This document shows positions 25,158 through 33,444 of a stretch of DNA of 57,527 nucleotides, piece after piece. The first letter of the stretch is position 1. Every line of letters begins with the position of its first letter. The DNA is from UQRS01 sp964481575 (GTDB taxonomy: Bacteria; Bacillota; Clostridia; Oscillospirales; Acutalibacteraceae). A model generated the notes under the pieces. The model was given only the letters and a program-made list of their open reading frames with translations. It was not told the origin of the DNA and ran no database searches. The stretch lies in NCBI GenBank assembly GCA_964481575.1, contig CAYZTR010000012.1, positions 1 through 57,527 of the forward strand, written 5' to 3'. The position numbers and the translations under genes were made by a program.

Positions 25158-28157
25158 TTATCCCTTTTCTGCCAAAATGGCTTTCCGGAGCAGCACCACG
25201 TCGGTTACCGACAAGGCACCGTCACGGTTCAGATCCCCCACCGGGGCAAAGCCGCCGTTTAAAATGGCCTTCCGGAGCAACACCACATCGGTGACGGACA
25301 GGCTGCCATCGGCGTTCAGATCCCCCGGCTGGATCTGCTGCACAGGGGTACTGGATTCCAGATCCAGGTTGTAAACCGCCAGCTCCCGGATGGAGGGGCC
25401 GCCGGAAATGTCCTCCAGGCAATTCAGGATACGCAGCCGCAGCCGGGTGGTGGTGACGGGAGCAAAGGACAGGGTCTTGCCGCTGCCCATACCGGTGGCG
25501 GCGGCAGCTGTCTGCCAACTGCTGCCGTCCCAGTATTCCAGGACAAAATCCTGCACCCGGGCGCCCCAATCGGTACACTCCTCCAGCGTCACGGTATTGA
25601 AGGCGGTGTCGGCCGGGAAATCCAAAGTCAAAGCGGCGGCGGTGATACCGTCCCCGGTGGCCCAGCGGGTACTGCTGTCCCCGTCGGCGGCCTTGGCACC
25701 GTCATAATTGGCGTCGCCAAAATAGACATCGTCGGCGGTGGCTGTTGCTGTCAGGGCCAGATTATGATTCAGATAGGAGTCCGCCGCCTGGGTGGGAATC
25801 CCCTCCACCTCCAGGACAATGACCGTATCATATTCCACCGGCGTTACCCCGGACAGGTCAATCTCCAAAAAGCCGTTGCCGGCGGTGCAGCCCAAAGCTC
25901 CTGCCTGCCCCAGCGCCGAAACACAACGGATCTGATTGGAAATGGCAGGCACCAGCAGCTTGCCGTCCTCCGGGAACTGCAACACATGGAGATACAGCTT
26001 CCCTTCCCGTTTGGTGGCGGCGCCAAAGGACAGGGTGCTGCTGAAGGGGGAGGCGGTGGTGCCGTAGATGCTCTCCCCGTAAGCCTCCAGCCACGCCCCG
26101 GCGACACGCATATTTTCCAGGCAGGATTCCGGCACCACCCCGGTAGGGTCGGGACCAACGTTCAGCAGCATATTTCCTCCCTTAGAGGAGGTGTTCACCA
26201 AAGATTCGATGATCCACTGGGGGGACTTCCAGTTGGTATCATGGGCCACGTAGCCCCAGGAATCGTTCATCGTAATGCAGGACTCCCAGTCATAATCCAG
26301 GCCGTTGGCCGGAATCTCCTGCTCGGGGGTACCGTAGTCCCCGTCGGTCCGGTTCCGCTTTCCCACCCGGTTGTTGATGATCAGAGAGGGCTTCAGGGTT
26401 CGCAGGTAGGTGTACAGCTCCTGGCCGTCCTCCTCTGTCCACCAATCGTTCCATTCCCCGTCAAACCAGAGCAAATCCACATCATACTTCTGGATCAGCT
26501 CCCGGAGCTGGCCCTTCATATCGGCCACATAGGCGGCCTTGTCGGAAATCCGGGCGCCCAAGTCCGACTGGGTGGCATGATGCCAATCCATAATGGAGTA
26601 GTAACAGCCAAAACGGATCCCCGCTTCCTGGCAGGCAGCCGACAGGCCGGCGATGGGATCCTCCCCCTGGTACAGGCCGTAATCCATCAGATCATACCCG
26701 GCGAACCCGGCAATATCGGTGTCATACATGGAGAAGCCCTCGTGATGCTTGGAGGTGAAAACCATGTACCGGGCGCCGGCGGCCTGGGCATTGGCCACAA
26801 TGGTTTCGGCGTCAAATTCCGTAGGGTTGAAGGTGGAAACGCACAACTGCTCATAGTCGACGCGGGAAATTTTCTGGTTGTACATCACCCACTCGCCGTA
26901 GCCGGTGAAATCCGGGGCAAAGGGAAAATTGGCATAGGCTCCAAAGTGAATAAATTCCCCGTAACGGGCCTCCCGGAACCAGGCCATGCGGGCCTCTGTT
27001 TCCTCCGCCGTTTCGGCGCCGTGATAGCTGGAGAGAACAAAGGTATCCAGAGAAACCGCCGCCGCGGCCGGGGACACCAAATACAGGGTATGGACGCCGG
27101 TCGCCGGTTCCAGAGCCCCATAAAACTCCCGGAAAGCAGCCGTCTGTTCCCATTGCAGGGTGCCAATCAAAGCCCCGTCAGGCGCATCCAACCGAAGCTC
27201 CAACACGCCGGCTGACCCAGCACACAAGGTGGCCATAAACGTCTTGGCCTGGCCGTCCCCGAAATCCACCTTGCCGTAGGCCAGGTATCCGCCGGCAGTA
27301 AAATTCCCCACGGCGCTGCCGTCGGGGGCAGAAGCATTCTGGGATGCCCCGGAAATGGCGCTGTATTTATGCGCGTCCCAAACAGTATTCACCATAAATC
27401 CGTCCTCCTGATAAAAATGAATGGTATAGATATTGGAAACGGTTCCTTCCGACACCGTCACCGTGGCGGCCCCGCTGAAAGCGGCAGCCTGGGTCACCTG
27501 GCCGTTGGGGCAGGCCACCGTAGGCGTCCTGGCCCCGGGCACCACCACATCATAGGTAAACCGGGTGGGAGAGAACCCCTCCAGCGGCTGACCGTCCAGG
27601 GTGATCTCCCGGGCCGTCAGATCAGAACCGGAGGTATTCTCCACCGCCAGCTCCCGGATGGCCGGCCCCTTCTCCGCCGCCAGCTCCAGCTGCAGGCCGG
27701 TGGTGTACACCAGGGCAAACTGCAGGGTGTACAGCCGGTAGCTGCGCCCTTCCCCATCGGTTCCGGTTTCCCATGCAACCCGGGCTTCCAGCGGAACCCA
27801 GTCTGCCCCATCCCAATAGGACAGGGAAATGCTGCTGACCCGCTGGCCGTAAACCGTATCCTCCAAGAGCAGCACCCGATCCACCCCGGCCGCCCGGCCA
27901 AGGGCCACCTGACACCAGGCGGCGGTATCTTCCTCCGCAGCGGCCCAGCGGGACAGATGCCCCACGTCGCCGTCGGTCAGCTGCACCGGGGAATAGGCAT
28001 CCGCTCCGCCGTACACCGTACTGACCCGGGTTTTGCAGCCCAACGCCAGATTTTCCTCCGGCAGGAGGGGATCCGCAGCAGCTACCGACAGCGGCAGCGA
28101 TGCAACCAGCAGGGCGGCTGCCAGCAAGCTGGCTAAGCATGTGTGCAATGAACGCAT
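25158..28157 (-). CDS. Secreted GH29 alpha-L-fucosidase with two discoidin domains and dockerin
   Basis: A 999-residue exported enzyme; start ATG 28157 with GGGAGGAAG upstream. Order: signal peptide (LASLLAAALLVASLPLSVAA); F5/8-type C (discoidin) domain ~35-170; beta-sandwich ~185-250; a CBM-like module ~255-385; GH29 barrel ~395-765; second F5/8 C domain ~790-935; dockerin ~942-999. GH29 marks are GEFIHFGAYANF, FTSKHHEGFSMYDT, DVDLLWFDGEWND with the nucleophile at about Asp566, and GGNMLLNVGPDPTG. The dockerin repeats are GDLNADGSLSVTDVVLLRKA and GDLNRDGALSVTDVVLLRKA. It releases alpha-L-fucose, as from mucin or milk-type glycans. An AraC regulator lies just upstream, and the promoter sits in a palindrome. 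Confidence 0.93.
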   Translation of the reverse strand: MRSLHTCLASLLAAALLVASLPLSVAAADPLLPEENLALGCKTRVSTVYGGADAYSPVQLTDGDVGHLSRWAAAEEDTAAWCQVALGRAAGVDRVLLLEDTVYGQRVSSISLSYWDGADWVPLEARVAWETGTDGEGRSYRLYTLQFALVYTTGLQLELAAEKGPAIRELAVENTSGSDLTAREITLDGQPLEGFSPTRFTYDVVVPGARTPTVACPNGQVTQAAAFSGAATVTVSEGTVSNIYTIHFYQEDGFMVNTVWDAHKYSAISGASQNASAPDGSAVGNFTAGGYLAYGKVDFGDGQAKTFMATLCAGSAGVLELRLDAPDGALIGTLQWEQTAAFREFYGALEPATGVHTLYLVSPAAAAVSLDTFVLSSYHGAETAEETEARMAWFREARYGEFIHFGAYANFPFAPDFTGYGEWVMYNQKISRVDYEQLCVSTFNPTEFDAETIVANAQAAGARYMVFTSKHHEGFSMYDTDIAGFAGYDLMDYGLYQGEDPIAGLSAACQEAGIRFGCYYSIMDWHHATQSDLGARISDKAAYVADMKGQLRELIQKYDVDLLWFDGEWNDWWTEEDGQELYTYLRTLKPSLIINNRVGKRNRTDGDYGTPEQEIPANGLDYDWESCITMNDSWGYVAHDTNWKSPQWIIESLVNTSSKGGNMLLNVGPDPTGVVPESCLENMRVAGAWLEAYGESIYGTTASPFSSTLSFGAATKREGKLYLHVLQFPEDGKLLVPAISNQIRCVSALGQAGALGCTAGNGFLEIDLSGVTPVEYDTVIVLEVEGIPTQAADSYLNHNLALTATATADDVYFGDANYDGAKAADGDSSTRWATGDGITAAALTLDFPADTAFNTVTLEECTDWGARVQDFVLEYWDGSSWQTAAAATGMGSGKTLSFAPVTTTRLRLRILNCLEDISGGPSIRELAVYNLDLESSTPVQQIQPGDLNADGSLSVTDVVLLRKAILNGGFAPVGDLNRDGALSVTDVVLLRKAILAEKG

Positions 28158-28195
28158 AAAAACTTCCTCCCAACAAAAAAATAGAAACAAAAAAA

Positions 28196-28248
28196 GAGTA
28201 TAACAGGGACTTCAGAACGCCCCTTTGGCGTCCGTCCTTGTTATACTC
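28196..28248. promoter_or_regulatory. Long inverted repeat covering the GH29 -10 region
   Basis: Arms GAGTATAACAGGGAC (28196-28210) and GTCCTTGTTATACTC (28234-28248) pair over 15 bases with one G-T. An inner ACGCC/GGCGT hairpin lies between them. On the minus strand the far arm runs into TTTTTTT. It may be a regulator operator, a terminator for araC readthrough, or both. Confidence 0.75.
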
Positions 28249-28268
28249 CACAAAAGCAATATTGTCAA
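28240..28268 (-). promoter_or_regulatory. Sigma-A promoter of the GH29 gene
   Basis: TTGACA (plus 28263-28268), a 17-bp spacer and TATAAC (plus 28240-28245). The -10 is within one arm of the inverted repeat. Confidence 0.8.
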
Positions 28269-28325
28269 TAAATCCAAGGGAATCCGGCAAAAGAATATAA
28301 TTAAAAAGCAAAATAAGATAAGCTT

Positions 28326-29138
28326 TCAGGAAACCGGCAATTCCTTTCTGCGGTCGGCCGACGGCGCGGTTCCCATGGTCTGCTTATAGACCCGGGAAAA
28401 ATAGGCGGCGCTGCCGAAGCCAAGGGCCTTGGCGGCCTCCCCCACCGACATGCCCCCCTGCATCAGCTCCATACCGGCCATGCACCGGCGGCGGTTCCAA
28501 TATTCCACCACCGTCATACCGGTGGCCTCCTTGAAGGCGTGGCACAGATAATATTTGCTGTAGCCCACCGCCTGGCACAAGGCATCCAGCCCGGCCGGCA
28601 GATCCAGGTGCGCCACAATGTAATCCATGGCGGCCCGCACCACAGCCAGATGCCCTTCATTGGCCACTTCGGGCACAGAGGCGCGGCGGTTCCGGAACAC
28701 CCAGACCAACAGACGAAGCAGCACGGCTTGCGCCTCCTGAGAATAACAGGGGGCCTGCGTTGACAGGATGCCCTCCAATTCCCGGAACAACGGCTGCACC
28801 TGGCAGCCGTCCCCCACCACGGTCAGGGCAGAGGCAGAAGAAGGAAGCCCGGCGGCCCGGCAGAATTTTCGGTCCGGAATCAGGCAGTAATACCGGAATT
28901 CCGGGCTGCCGGATGCCACCCCATGGAGCCGGTTGGCACTGATGACAGCCAGGTTCCCCGGCGCCAGTGCATGGGGGATGCCGTCCACCATCAGGGTTGC
29001 CTCCCCCTCCAGCACATATAGCAGTTCCAGATCCTCCTGCCAGTGGGGCGGCACCGGATACCCCCCATGAATACAGCCCCGGTGAAACAGCAGGGGCAGA
29101 TGGGGCTGTGAAAACGCATGGGGTTCATAATGGGGCAT
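28326..29138 (-). CDS. AraC-family transcriptional regulator
   Basis: A 270-residue regulator; start ATG 29138 with AAAGGAG seven bases upstream. The N-terminal cupin-like part has HWQEDLELLYVLEGEATLMVDG and PGNLAVISANRLHG. The C-terminal pair of HTHs has LDALCQAVGYSKYYLCHAFK and GMSVGEAAKALGFGSAAYFSRVYKQTMGTAP. This layout is that of sugar-responsive AraC activators. It lies upstream of the GH29 gene in the same orientation, with the GH29 promoter between them, so it most likely controls the fucosidase gene (inference). Confidence 0.9.
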   Translation of the reverse strand: MPHYEPHAFSQPHLPLLFHRGCIHGGYPVPPHWQEDLELLYVLEGEATLMVDGIPHALAPGNLAVISANRLHGVASGSPEFRYYCLIPDRKFCRAAGLPSSASALTVVGDGCQVQPLFRELEGILSTQAPCYSQEAQAVLLRLLVWVFRNRRASVPEVANEGHLAVVRAAMDYIVAHLDLPAGLDALCQAVGYSKYYLCHAFKEATGMTVVEYWNRRRCMAGMELMQGGMSVGEAAKALGFGSAAYFSRVYKQTMGTAPSADRRKELPVS

Positions 29139-29216
29139 GGCAAGGCTCCTTTCTGCAAACGGCAGCATACGCGCCGCGGGGGCAGCCGGGGGCAACCTGC
29201 CGGAACAGGCGGCAGA

Positions 29217-29681
29217 TCATCTGCTTTTGTCCGGCTTTTGCTCCAGAAACAGCTTCCGGGTGGTAAAATTCCAGAGAAATACCACAGCGGTGGCAATCAC
29301 CTTGGAAACCAGGGTGGTGTATTCCAGAATTTTGGGTTCCAGGTAGGTACCGGTTAACAAGGCGGAAATCCAGCCGGGCAGCGGAGAGAAGGACGCCTTG
29401 CACAGCCACATGATCAGCAGGTTAATGAGCAGCCCCAGCACACTGAGGAACACATAGATCAGCACTTCCACGCTGCGGCGCATGGTTTCCTTCCCGTGAA
29501 AGACATACCGCATGCTCAGCAGATAATTCACCGCCACCGAAATGGCAAAGGCGATACCCGAAAACAGCAGATACAGCGTATCTCCAAACAGGAATTCCAA
29601 AGCTGCCAGAACAGCAAACTCAATGAGAAAACAGAGGATGCCCACCACCGAAAACTTTAAAAATTGCTGGATCAGCTTCAT
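29217..29681 (-). CDS. GtrA-family membrane protein
   Basis: A 154-residue protein with four hydrophobic helices: FSVVGILCFLIEFAVLAAL, LYLLFSGIAFAISVAVNYLL, VLIYVFLSVLGLLINLLIMW and VSKVIATAVVFLWNFTTRK. GtrA proteins are thought to flip or move lipid-linked sugars for surface polysaccharides. The family marks NYLLSMRYVF and NFTTRKLFLF-like ending (NFTTRKLFLE) are visible. ATG 29681 is directly behind the glyA TGA (29683-29685), so it is co-transcribed and coupled. Confidence 0.88.
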   Translation of the reverse strand: MKLIQQFLKFSVVGILCFLIEFAVLAALEFLFGDTLYLLFSGIAFAISVAVNYLLSMRYVFHGKETMRRSVEVLIYVFLSVLGLLINLLIMWLCKASFSPLPGWISALLTGTYLEPKILEYTTLVSKVIATAVVFLWNFTTRKLFLEQKPDKSR

Positions 29682-29682
29682 A

Positions 29683-30933
29683 TCACTTGTACAACGGATG
29701 CCGGGCCACGATATCTGCCACACCTTCGGTGATATAGGCCTTGTTGGCATCGTAATCCTGAATGGCCAGGGCGATGAATTCGGCAATTTTGGCGCAATCG
29801 TCCTCTTTCAGGCCGCGGGTGGTTACAGCCGGGGTACCCAGGCGCAGGCCGCTGGTCTTGGTTGTAGGGGCCGGATCGCCGGGAATGGCGTTCTTATTGG
29901 CGGTAATATGGACTTCGTCCAGCCGGGCTTCCAGATCGGAACCGAAAATGCCCGAATCCCGCAGATCCAGCAGCATTAGATGGTTGTCCGTGCCGCCGGA
30001 AACCAGGTTGACTCCACGGGACAGCAGCCCGCCAGCCATGGCCTTGGCGTTCTTCACAATCTGCTGGCCGTAGGCCTTGAAGTCCTCGGTCAGGGCCTCG
30101 CCCAGGCAAACCGCCTTGGCGGCCACCACATGCATCAGAGGGCCGCCCTGATTGCCGGGGAACACCGCCTTGTCAATGGCTTTTGCCAGCGGCTCCTTGC
30201 AGAGGATCAGGCCGCCGCGGGGGCCACGCAGGGTCTTATGGGTGGTGGTGGTGACGATGTCGGCATACGGCACCGGGCTGGGATGCACCCCGGCGGCCAC
30301 CAGACCGGCGATATGCGCCATATCCACCATGAAGTAAGCGCCCACCTCCTGGGCGATATCGGCAAACGTTTCAAAATCAATCACCCGGGGATAGGCCGAG
30401 GCTCCGGCCACAATCAGCTTGGGGCGATACTCCCTGGCCATGGCCCGCACCTGGTCATAATCAATGTAACCGTTCTCATCCACGCCGTAGGTCACGAAGT
30501 TGTAGGTCTTGCCGGAGTTGTTGAACTTGGCGCCGTGGGACAAATGCCCACCGGCATCCAGGCTCATACCCATGGCGGTATCGCCCGGCTTCAGCACGGC
30601 ATAGTAGGCCGCCATATTGGCCTGGGCGCCCGAGTGAGGCTGGACGTTGGCATGGTCTGCACCAAACAGCTTGCAGGCACGCTCCCGGGCGATCTCCTCC
30701 ACAATGTCCACATACTGGCAGCCGCCGTAATACCGCTTGCCGGGGTAACCTTCGGCGTATTTATTAGTCAGCACCGAGCCCATAGCCGCCATGACGGCGG
30801 GAGATACGATATTTTCCGAAGCAATCAGCTCCAGATTCTCCTGCTGCCGGGTCAGCTCCTTGGCCATGGCCTCTGCCACAGCCGGATCCTGCCCCCCGAC
30901 AAATCCGATGGTATCCATAAGATCCGAATACAA
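29683..30933 (-). CDS. glyA: Serine hydroxymethyltransferase
   Basis: A 416-residue PLP enzyme converting serine and tetrahydrofolate to glycine and 5,10-methylene-THF. Marks are ELIASENIVSPAVMAAMGS, EGYPGKRYYGGCQYVD, PHSGAQANMAAYYAVL, DMAHIAGLVAAGVHPSP and TTTTHKTLRGPRGG (PLP lysine), with late NKNAIPGDPAP. The start is TTG 30933 with AAAGGATG upstream; an in-frame ATG five codons later is an alternative. A good promoter and a small leader hairpin precede it. No glycine riboswitch was seen. Confidence 0.94.
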   Translation of the reverse strand: MYSDLMDTIGFVGGQDPAVAEAMAKELTRQQENLELIASENIVSPAVMAAMGSVLTNKYAEGYPGKRYYGGCQYVDIVEEIARERACKLFGADHANVQPHSGAQANMAAYYAVLKPGDTAMGMSLDAGGHLSHGAKFNNSGKTYNFVTYGVDENGYIDYDQVRAMAREYRPKLIVAGASAYPRVIDFETFADIAQEVGAYFMVDMAHIAGLVAAGVHPSPVPYADIVTTTTHKTLRGPRGGLILCKEPLAKAIDKAVFPGNQGGPLMHVVAAKAVCLGEALTEDFKAYGQQIVKNAKAMAGGLLSRGVNLVSGGTDNHLMLLDLRDSGIFGSDLEARLDEVHITANKNAIPGDPAPTTKTSGLRLGTPAVTTRGLKEDDCAKIAEFIALAIQDYDANKAYITEGVADIVARHPLYK

Positions 30934-30996
30934 TGTGATTCATCCTTTCTGTTGTAGCATCCTCCGGCGGAACCGCCGGAAGCTTATATTAGATTT

Positions 30997-31025
30997 ATTA
31001 TACACGCCCGGCAAACAATATGCAA
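30997..31025 (-). promoter_or_regulatory. glyA promoter
   Basis: TTGCAT (plus 31020-31025), a 17-bp spacer and TATAAT (plus 30997-31002). A GGCGG/CCGCC hairpin (plus 30961-30979) lies in the leader. Confidence 0.8.
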
Positions 31026-31043
31026 GTCTTGGTTTTGAAAGAA

Positions 31044-31080
31044 ACAGAAAAACCGGCGTGCCGGGAAACGGCACGCCGAA
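31044..31080 (-). terminator. Terminator downstream of the M19 dipeptidase
   Basis: A 10-bp perfect stem CGGCGTGCCG/CGGCACGCCG with a GGAAA loop is followed on the minus strand by TTTTTC. Confidence 0.75.
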
Positions 31081-31404
31081 AGAGGAGATTTCCCCTTGGT
31101 AACAGAAGATAAGGGCCAACTGATTCCTGCCAAATACAAGGAGCAAAGCAAGACCGGAACGCAAGAATCCGGGGAAAGGTAAGCGTCGTGATGGGGACGC
31201 AGCATAGGCCCCCAACAACCAGCGCATACCCCCCTCCTTTTCCCGATTCACAACCGTCTGCATCCCAATGGCATAATTAACGCAGTCCAAGAAACTTTAG
31301 CAAGGAACTTTAGTATGCAACGCGCAGGCCGCCCTCCCTTATTATATTTAATATATTTTCTTCAACATCTTAATTATGAAATACAAAACGCTTAGATTGG
31401 CGCG
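31081..31404. other. Intergenic after the dipeptidase
   Basis: A minus-strand frame here starts MRWLLGAYAAS at about 31227 with a strong AAAAGGAGG site. However, it runs through the terminator and the glyA promoter, so it is not called. Nothing else was seen. Confidence 0.35.
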
Positions 31405-32379
31405 TCACGGTGCAAGCACCTGCCCCAGGATACGCCGCCAGTTGCCTGTGCAAAGGGCCGCCAGCTCCGCCGGGGTAAAGCCCAGACGCGCTACCGCCGC
31501 CAGCAAAACGGGAATCTCCGAGGCCTCCGCCAGGCCCCGGACGTTGGGATTGGCGCGGACTTCCGGCGGTCTGCCGCCGTCATCCGGCAGGTATTCACAA
31601 AAATCAAAGCCAAAGCCCACCCGGTCGGCACCCATGATTTCCACTGCATGGGCGATATGCCGGGTCAGACCCTCCACCGTCTGTGCCTCCGGTTCCGCCG
31701 CTGTAAAGCCCCGGTAGGCATTGATGCCTACCATGCCACCGGCATCCCGGATGGCCCGGAGCATGTCGTCAGAAAGATTCCGGGGGACGGGACAAAGGGC
31801 CCGGCAGTTGGAATGGGTGGCCACCACCGGCCCGTGGACGGCATGAAGAATCTCCCAAAAGGTTTTATCATTGGCGTGGCTTACATCCACCAGCATATGC
31901 AGCCGCTCCATCTTCTCCAAAACGGCCCGACCCAGGGGAGTCAGGCCCCGGTTTGGGTCACCACCGGCGCCGGTGGCCAGGGCGTTCTCCTCATTCCAGG
32001 TCAGGCTGGCATGGCGCACCCCTGCCGCATACAGGGCGGAAAGTTCCGCCGGATCCTGCAATCCAGCCAGTCCCTCACAGCCCAGCAGGGCGTAAAACAC
32101 CCCCTGCTGCCGGGCCTCCTCCAGCTCCCGGCCGGAATGCACCAGCCGCAGCACATCGCTGCTTTCCTCCAGCTCCTGCCCGACACAGTCCAGCATCTGC
32201 TGCCGCCTGCCGGCCGCATCGGGTTCCGCCGGCCGATCCACCCACAGCACCAAAATGCCGCCTTCCACGCCACCCCGCTGCAACCGAGACAGATGATACC
32301 GACGAAACACCTGCCGCTCCCCTGCCAGCCGTTTGGCCGTCACATCCCAAAATAAATCTGAATGGCCGTCAAACACCAT
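31405..32379 (-). CDS. Membrane dipeptidase (peptidase family M19)
   Basis: A 324-residue zinc dipeptidase of the renal-dipeptidase family. Metal-ligand marks are FDGHSDLF (HxD), LLGCEGLAGL (bridging Glu), DVSHANDKTF, VATHSNCRAL and DRVGFGFDF. No signal peptide is present, so bacterial cytoplasmic use is likely; substrates are dipeptides, perhaps D-amino-acid containing. AAGGGGG precedes the ATG. It is 66 bases downstream of the LysR gene in the same orientation, so they probably form one transcript. Confidence 0.9.
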   Translation of the reverse strand: MVFDGHSDLFWDVTAKRLAGERQVFRRYHLSRLQRGGVEGGILVLWVDRPAEPDAAGRRQQMLDCVGQELEESSDVLRLVHSGRELEEARQQGVFYALLGCEGLAGLQDPAELSALYAAGVRHASLTWNEENALATGAGGDPNRGLTPLGRAVLEKMERLHMLVDVSHANDKTFWEILHAVHGPVVATHSNCRALCPVPRNLSDDMLRAIRDAGGMVGINAYRGFTAAEPEAQTVEGLTRHIAHAVEIMGADRVGFGFDFCEYLPDDGGRPPEVRANPNVRGLAEASEIPVLLAAVARLGFTPAELAALCTGNWRRILGQVLAP

Positions 32380-32445
32380 TGCAAAGCCCCCTTCTTTTCA
32401 AAAGCTGTGGCAATCCAATGCCCCTGTCAATGTATGCGGCGGGGG

Positions 32446-33321
32446 CTATTCCATTGCCCGGACGGCCTCCATAAATTTCAACGCAGACGGAGAAAGCACA
32501 GGATGCACAGGATAGATCAGATAAAAGGAACGGTGAAAATCCGTCTCCTGCACCGGCAGGCTCACCACCTGCCCGGCGGCCACCGCCGGCGCCACCAGAC
32601 GATAAGGCAGGATGGAAACCCCCAGCCCCGCCGCCACCAAATGGATAATGGCATGGGTAGAGACACTCTCCCACATGGGGGAAATGGCGCAGCCCCGCAC
32701 CAGCAGGGTAGAGTCAATCAGCTCCCGGGTGCCCGAGCCCTTCTCCCGGAAAATGAAATCCAGCGTTGGGAAAGTCTCCAGGGAAACCGACGGCTGCCCG
32801 GCCAGGGGACTGTCCTTACTACAGATAAAGGTCAAATGATCCTCCAGGAATTTTTCAGCCACAATCCGGTCATGATGCACCACCCCTTCCATCAAACCCA
32901 GATCCAGGGTGGCATCCAGCACCCCCTGCTCAATGGTGCCGGCGTTGGCCACCTGCAACTTCACCCGGCTGTCCGGATGATCTGCCCGCCACTGGGACAG
33001 CAACGGCGGCAGTAACACATTACCGATGGTGATGGTGGAGCCGATACGCAGCGGCGGCTCCTTTCCCCAGGTTCTCATCTGGGCGTCCATGGCGCGGTAC
33101 TGGCTGAGAATCCGGGTGGCGTACTGATACAGCGCAGCGGCTGATTCGGTAGGCCGCAGCTTCCGGCCGGTCCGGTCAAACAGCCGGATACCATACTGGC
33201 GTTCCACCTCATGGATGGTCAGACTCACCGAAGGCTGGCTGATCATCAGTTGCCGGGCCGCTCCGGTGACGCTCCGCTGCTCATACACCTCCACAAAAAT
33301 TTCCAAATGGCGCAAGGTCAT
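32446..33321 (-). CDS. LysR-family transcriptional regulator
   Basis: A 291-residue LTTR. The HTH is LRHLEIFVEVYEQRSVTGAA, then RQLMISQPSVSLTIHEVE, then LFDRTGRKLRPTESAA. The effector domain has LRIGSTITIGNVLLPPLL, LDLGLMEGVVHHDRI, FIFREKGSGTREL and VAAGLGVSILPYRLV, like the CysL/CbbR-type group (GSGTR is their effector loop). It is divergent from the large GH-A dockerin gene, with LTTR-like inverted repeats between them. It could regulate that gene or its own operon with the dipeptidase. Confidence 0.92.
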   Translation of the reverse strand: MTLRHLEIFVEVYEQRSVTGAARQLMISQPSVSLTIHEVERQYGIRLFDRTGRKLRPTESAAALYQYATRILSQYRAMDAQMRTWGKEPPLRIGSTITIGNVLLPPLLSQWRADHPDSRVKLQVANAGTIEQGVLDATLDLGLMEGVVHHDRIVAEKFLEDHLTFICSKDSPLAGQPSVSLETFPTLDFIFREKGSGTRELIDSTLLVRGCAISPMWESVSTHAIIHLVAAGLGVSILPYRLVAPAVAAGQVVSLPVQETDFHRSFYLIYPVHPVLSPSALKFMEAVRAME

Positions 33322-33335
33322 ATCTACCGCTCCCT

Positions 33336-33390
33336 TTCATAAGTAAAAATCTATGAATTCATTTTATATAATTGTATTTTACAAATGAAA
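33336..33390. promoter_or_regulatory. LysR binding site candidates in the divergent region
   Basis: TTCATA-N10-TATGAA (33336-33357) overlaps a second pair, TTCATTT (from 33357) and AAATGAA (to 33390). The second reaches the -35 of the plus-strand promoter. Two inverted repeats next to a divergent LysR gene are the usual LTTR arrangement. Confidence 0.5.
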
Positions 33391-33406
33391 TTATATCCGC
33401 TATAAT
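33378..33406 (+). promoter_or_regulatory. Promoter of the GH-A dockerin operon
   Basis: TTTACA (33378-33383), a 17-bp spacer and consensus TATAAT (33401-33406), 38 bases before the ATG. Confidence 0.8.
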
Positions 33407-33444
33407 AAAACACGTCAAGAAAAATCTTCCAAGGAGGGTTCCCC

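Noticed and set aside
30940..31290. Possible 116-residue (or ~95 from MRWLLGAYAAS) minus-strand protein with strong AAAAGGAGG site
   Set aside because: It runs through the dipeptidase terminator hairpin and the glyA promoter, and the peptide has no family features; chance is more likely.
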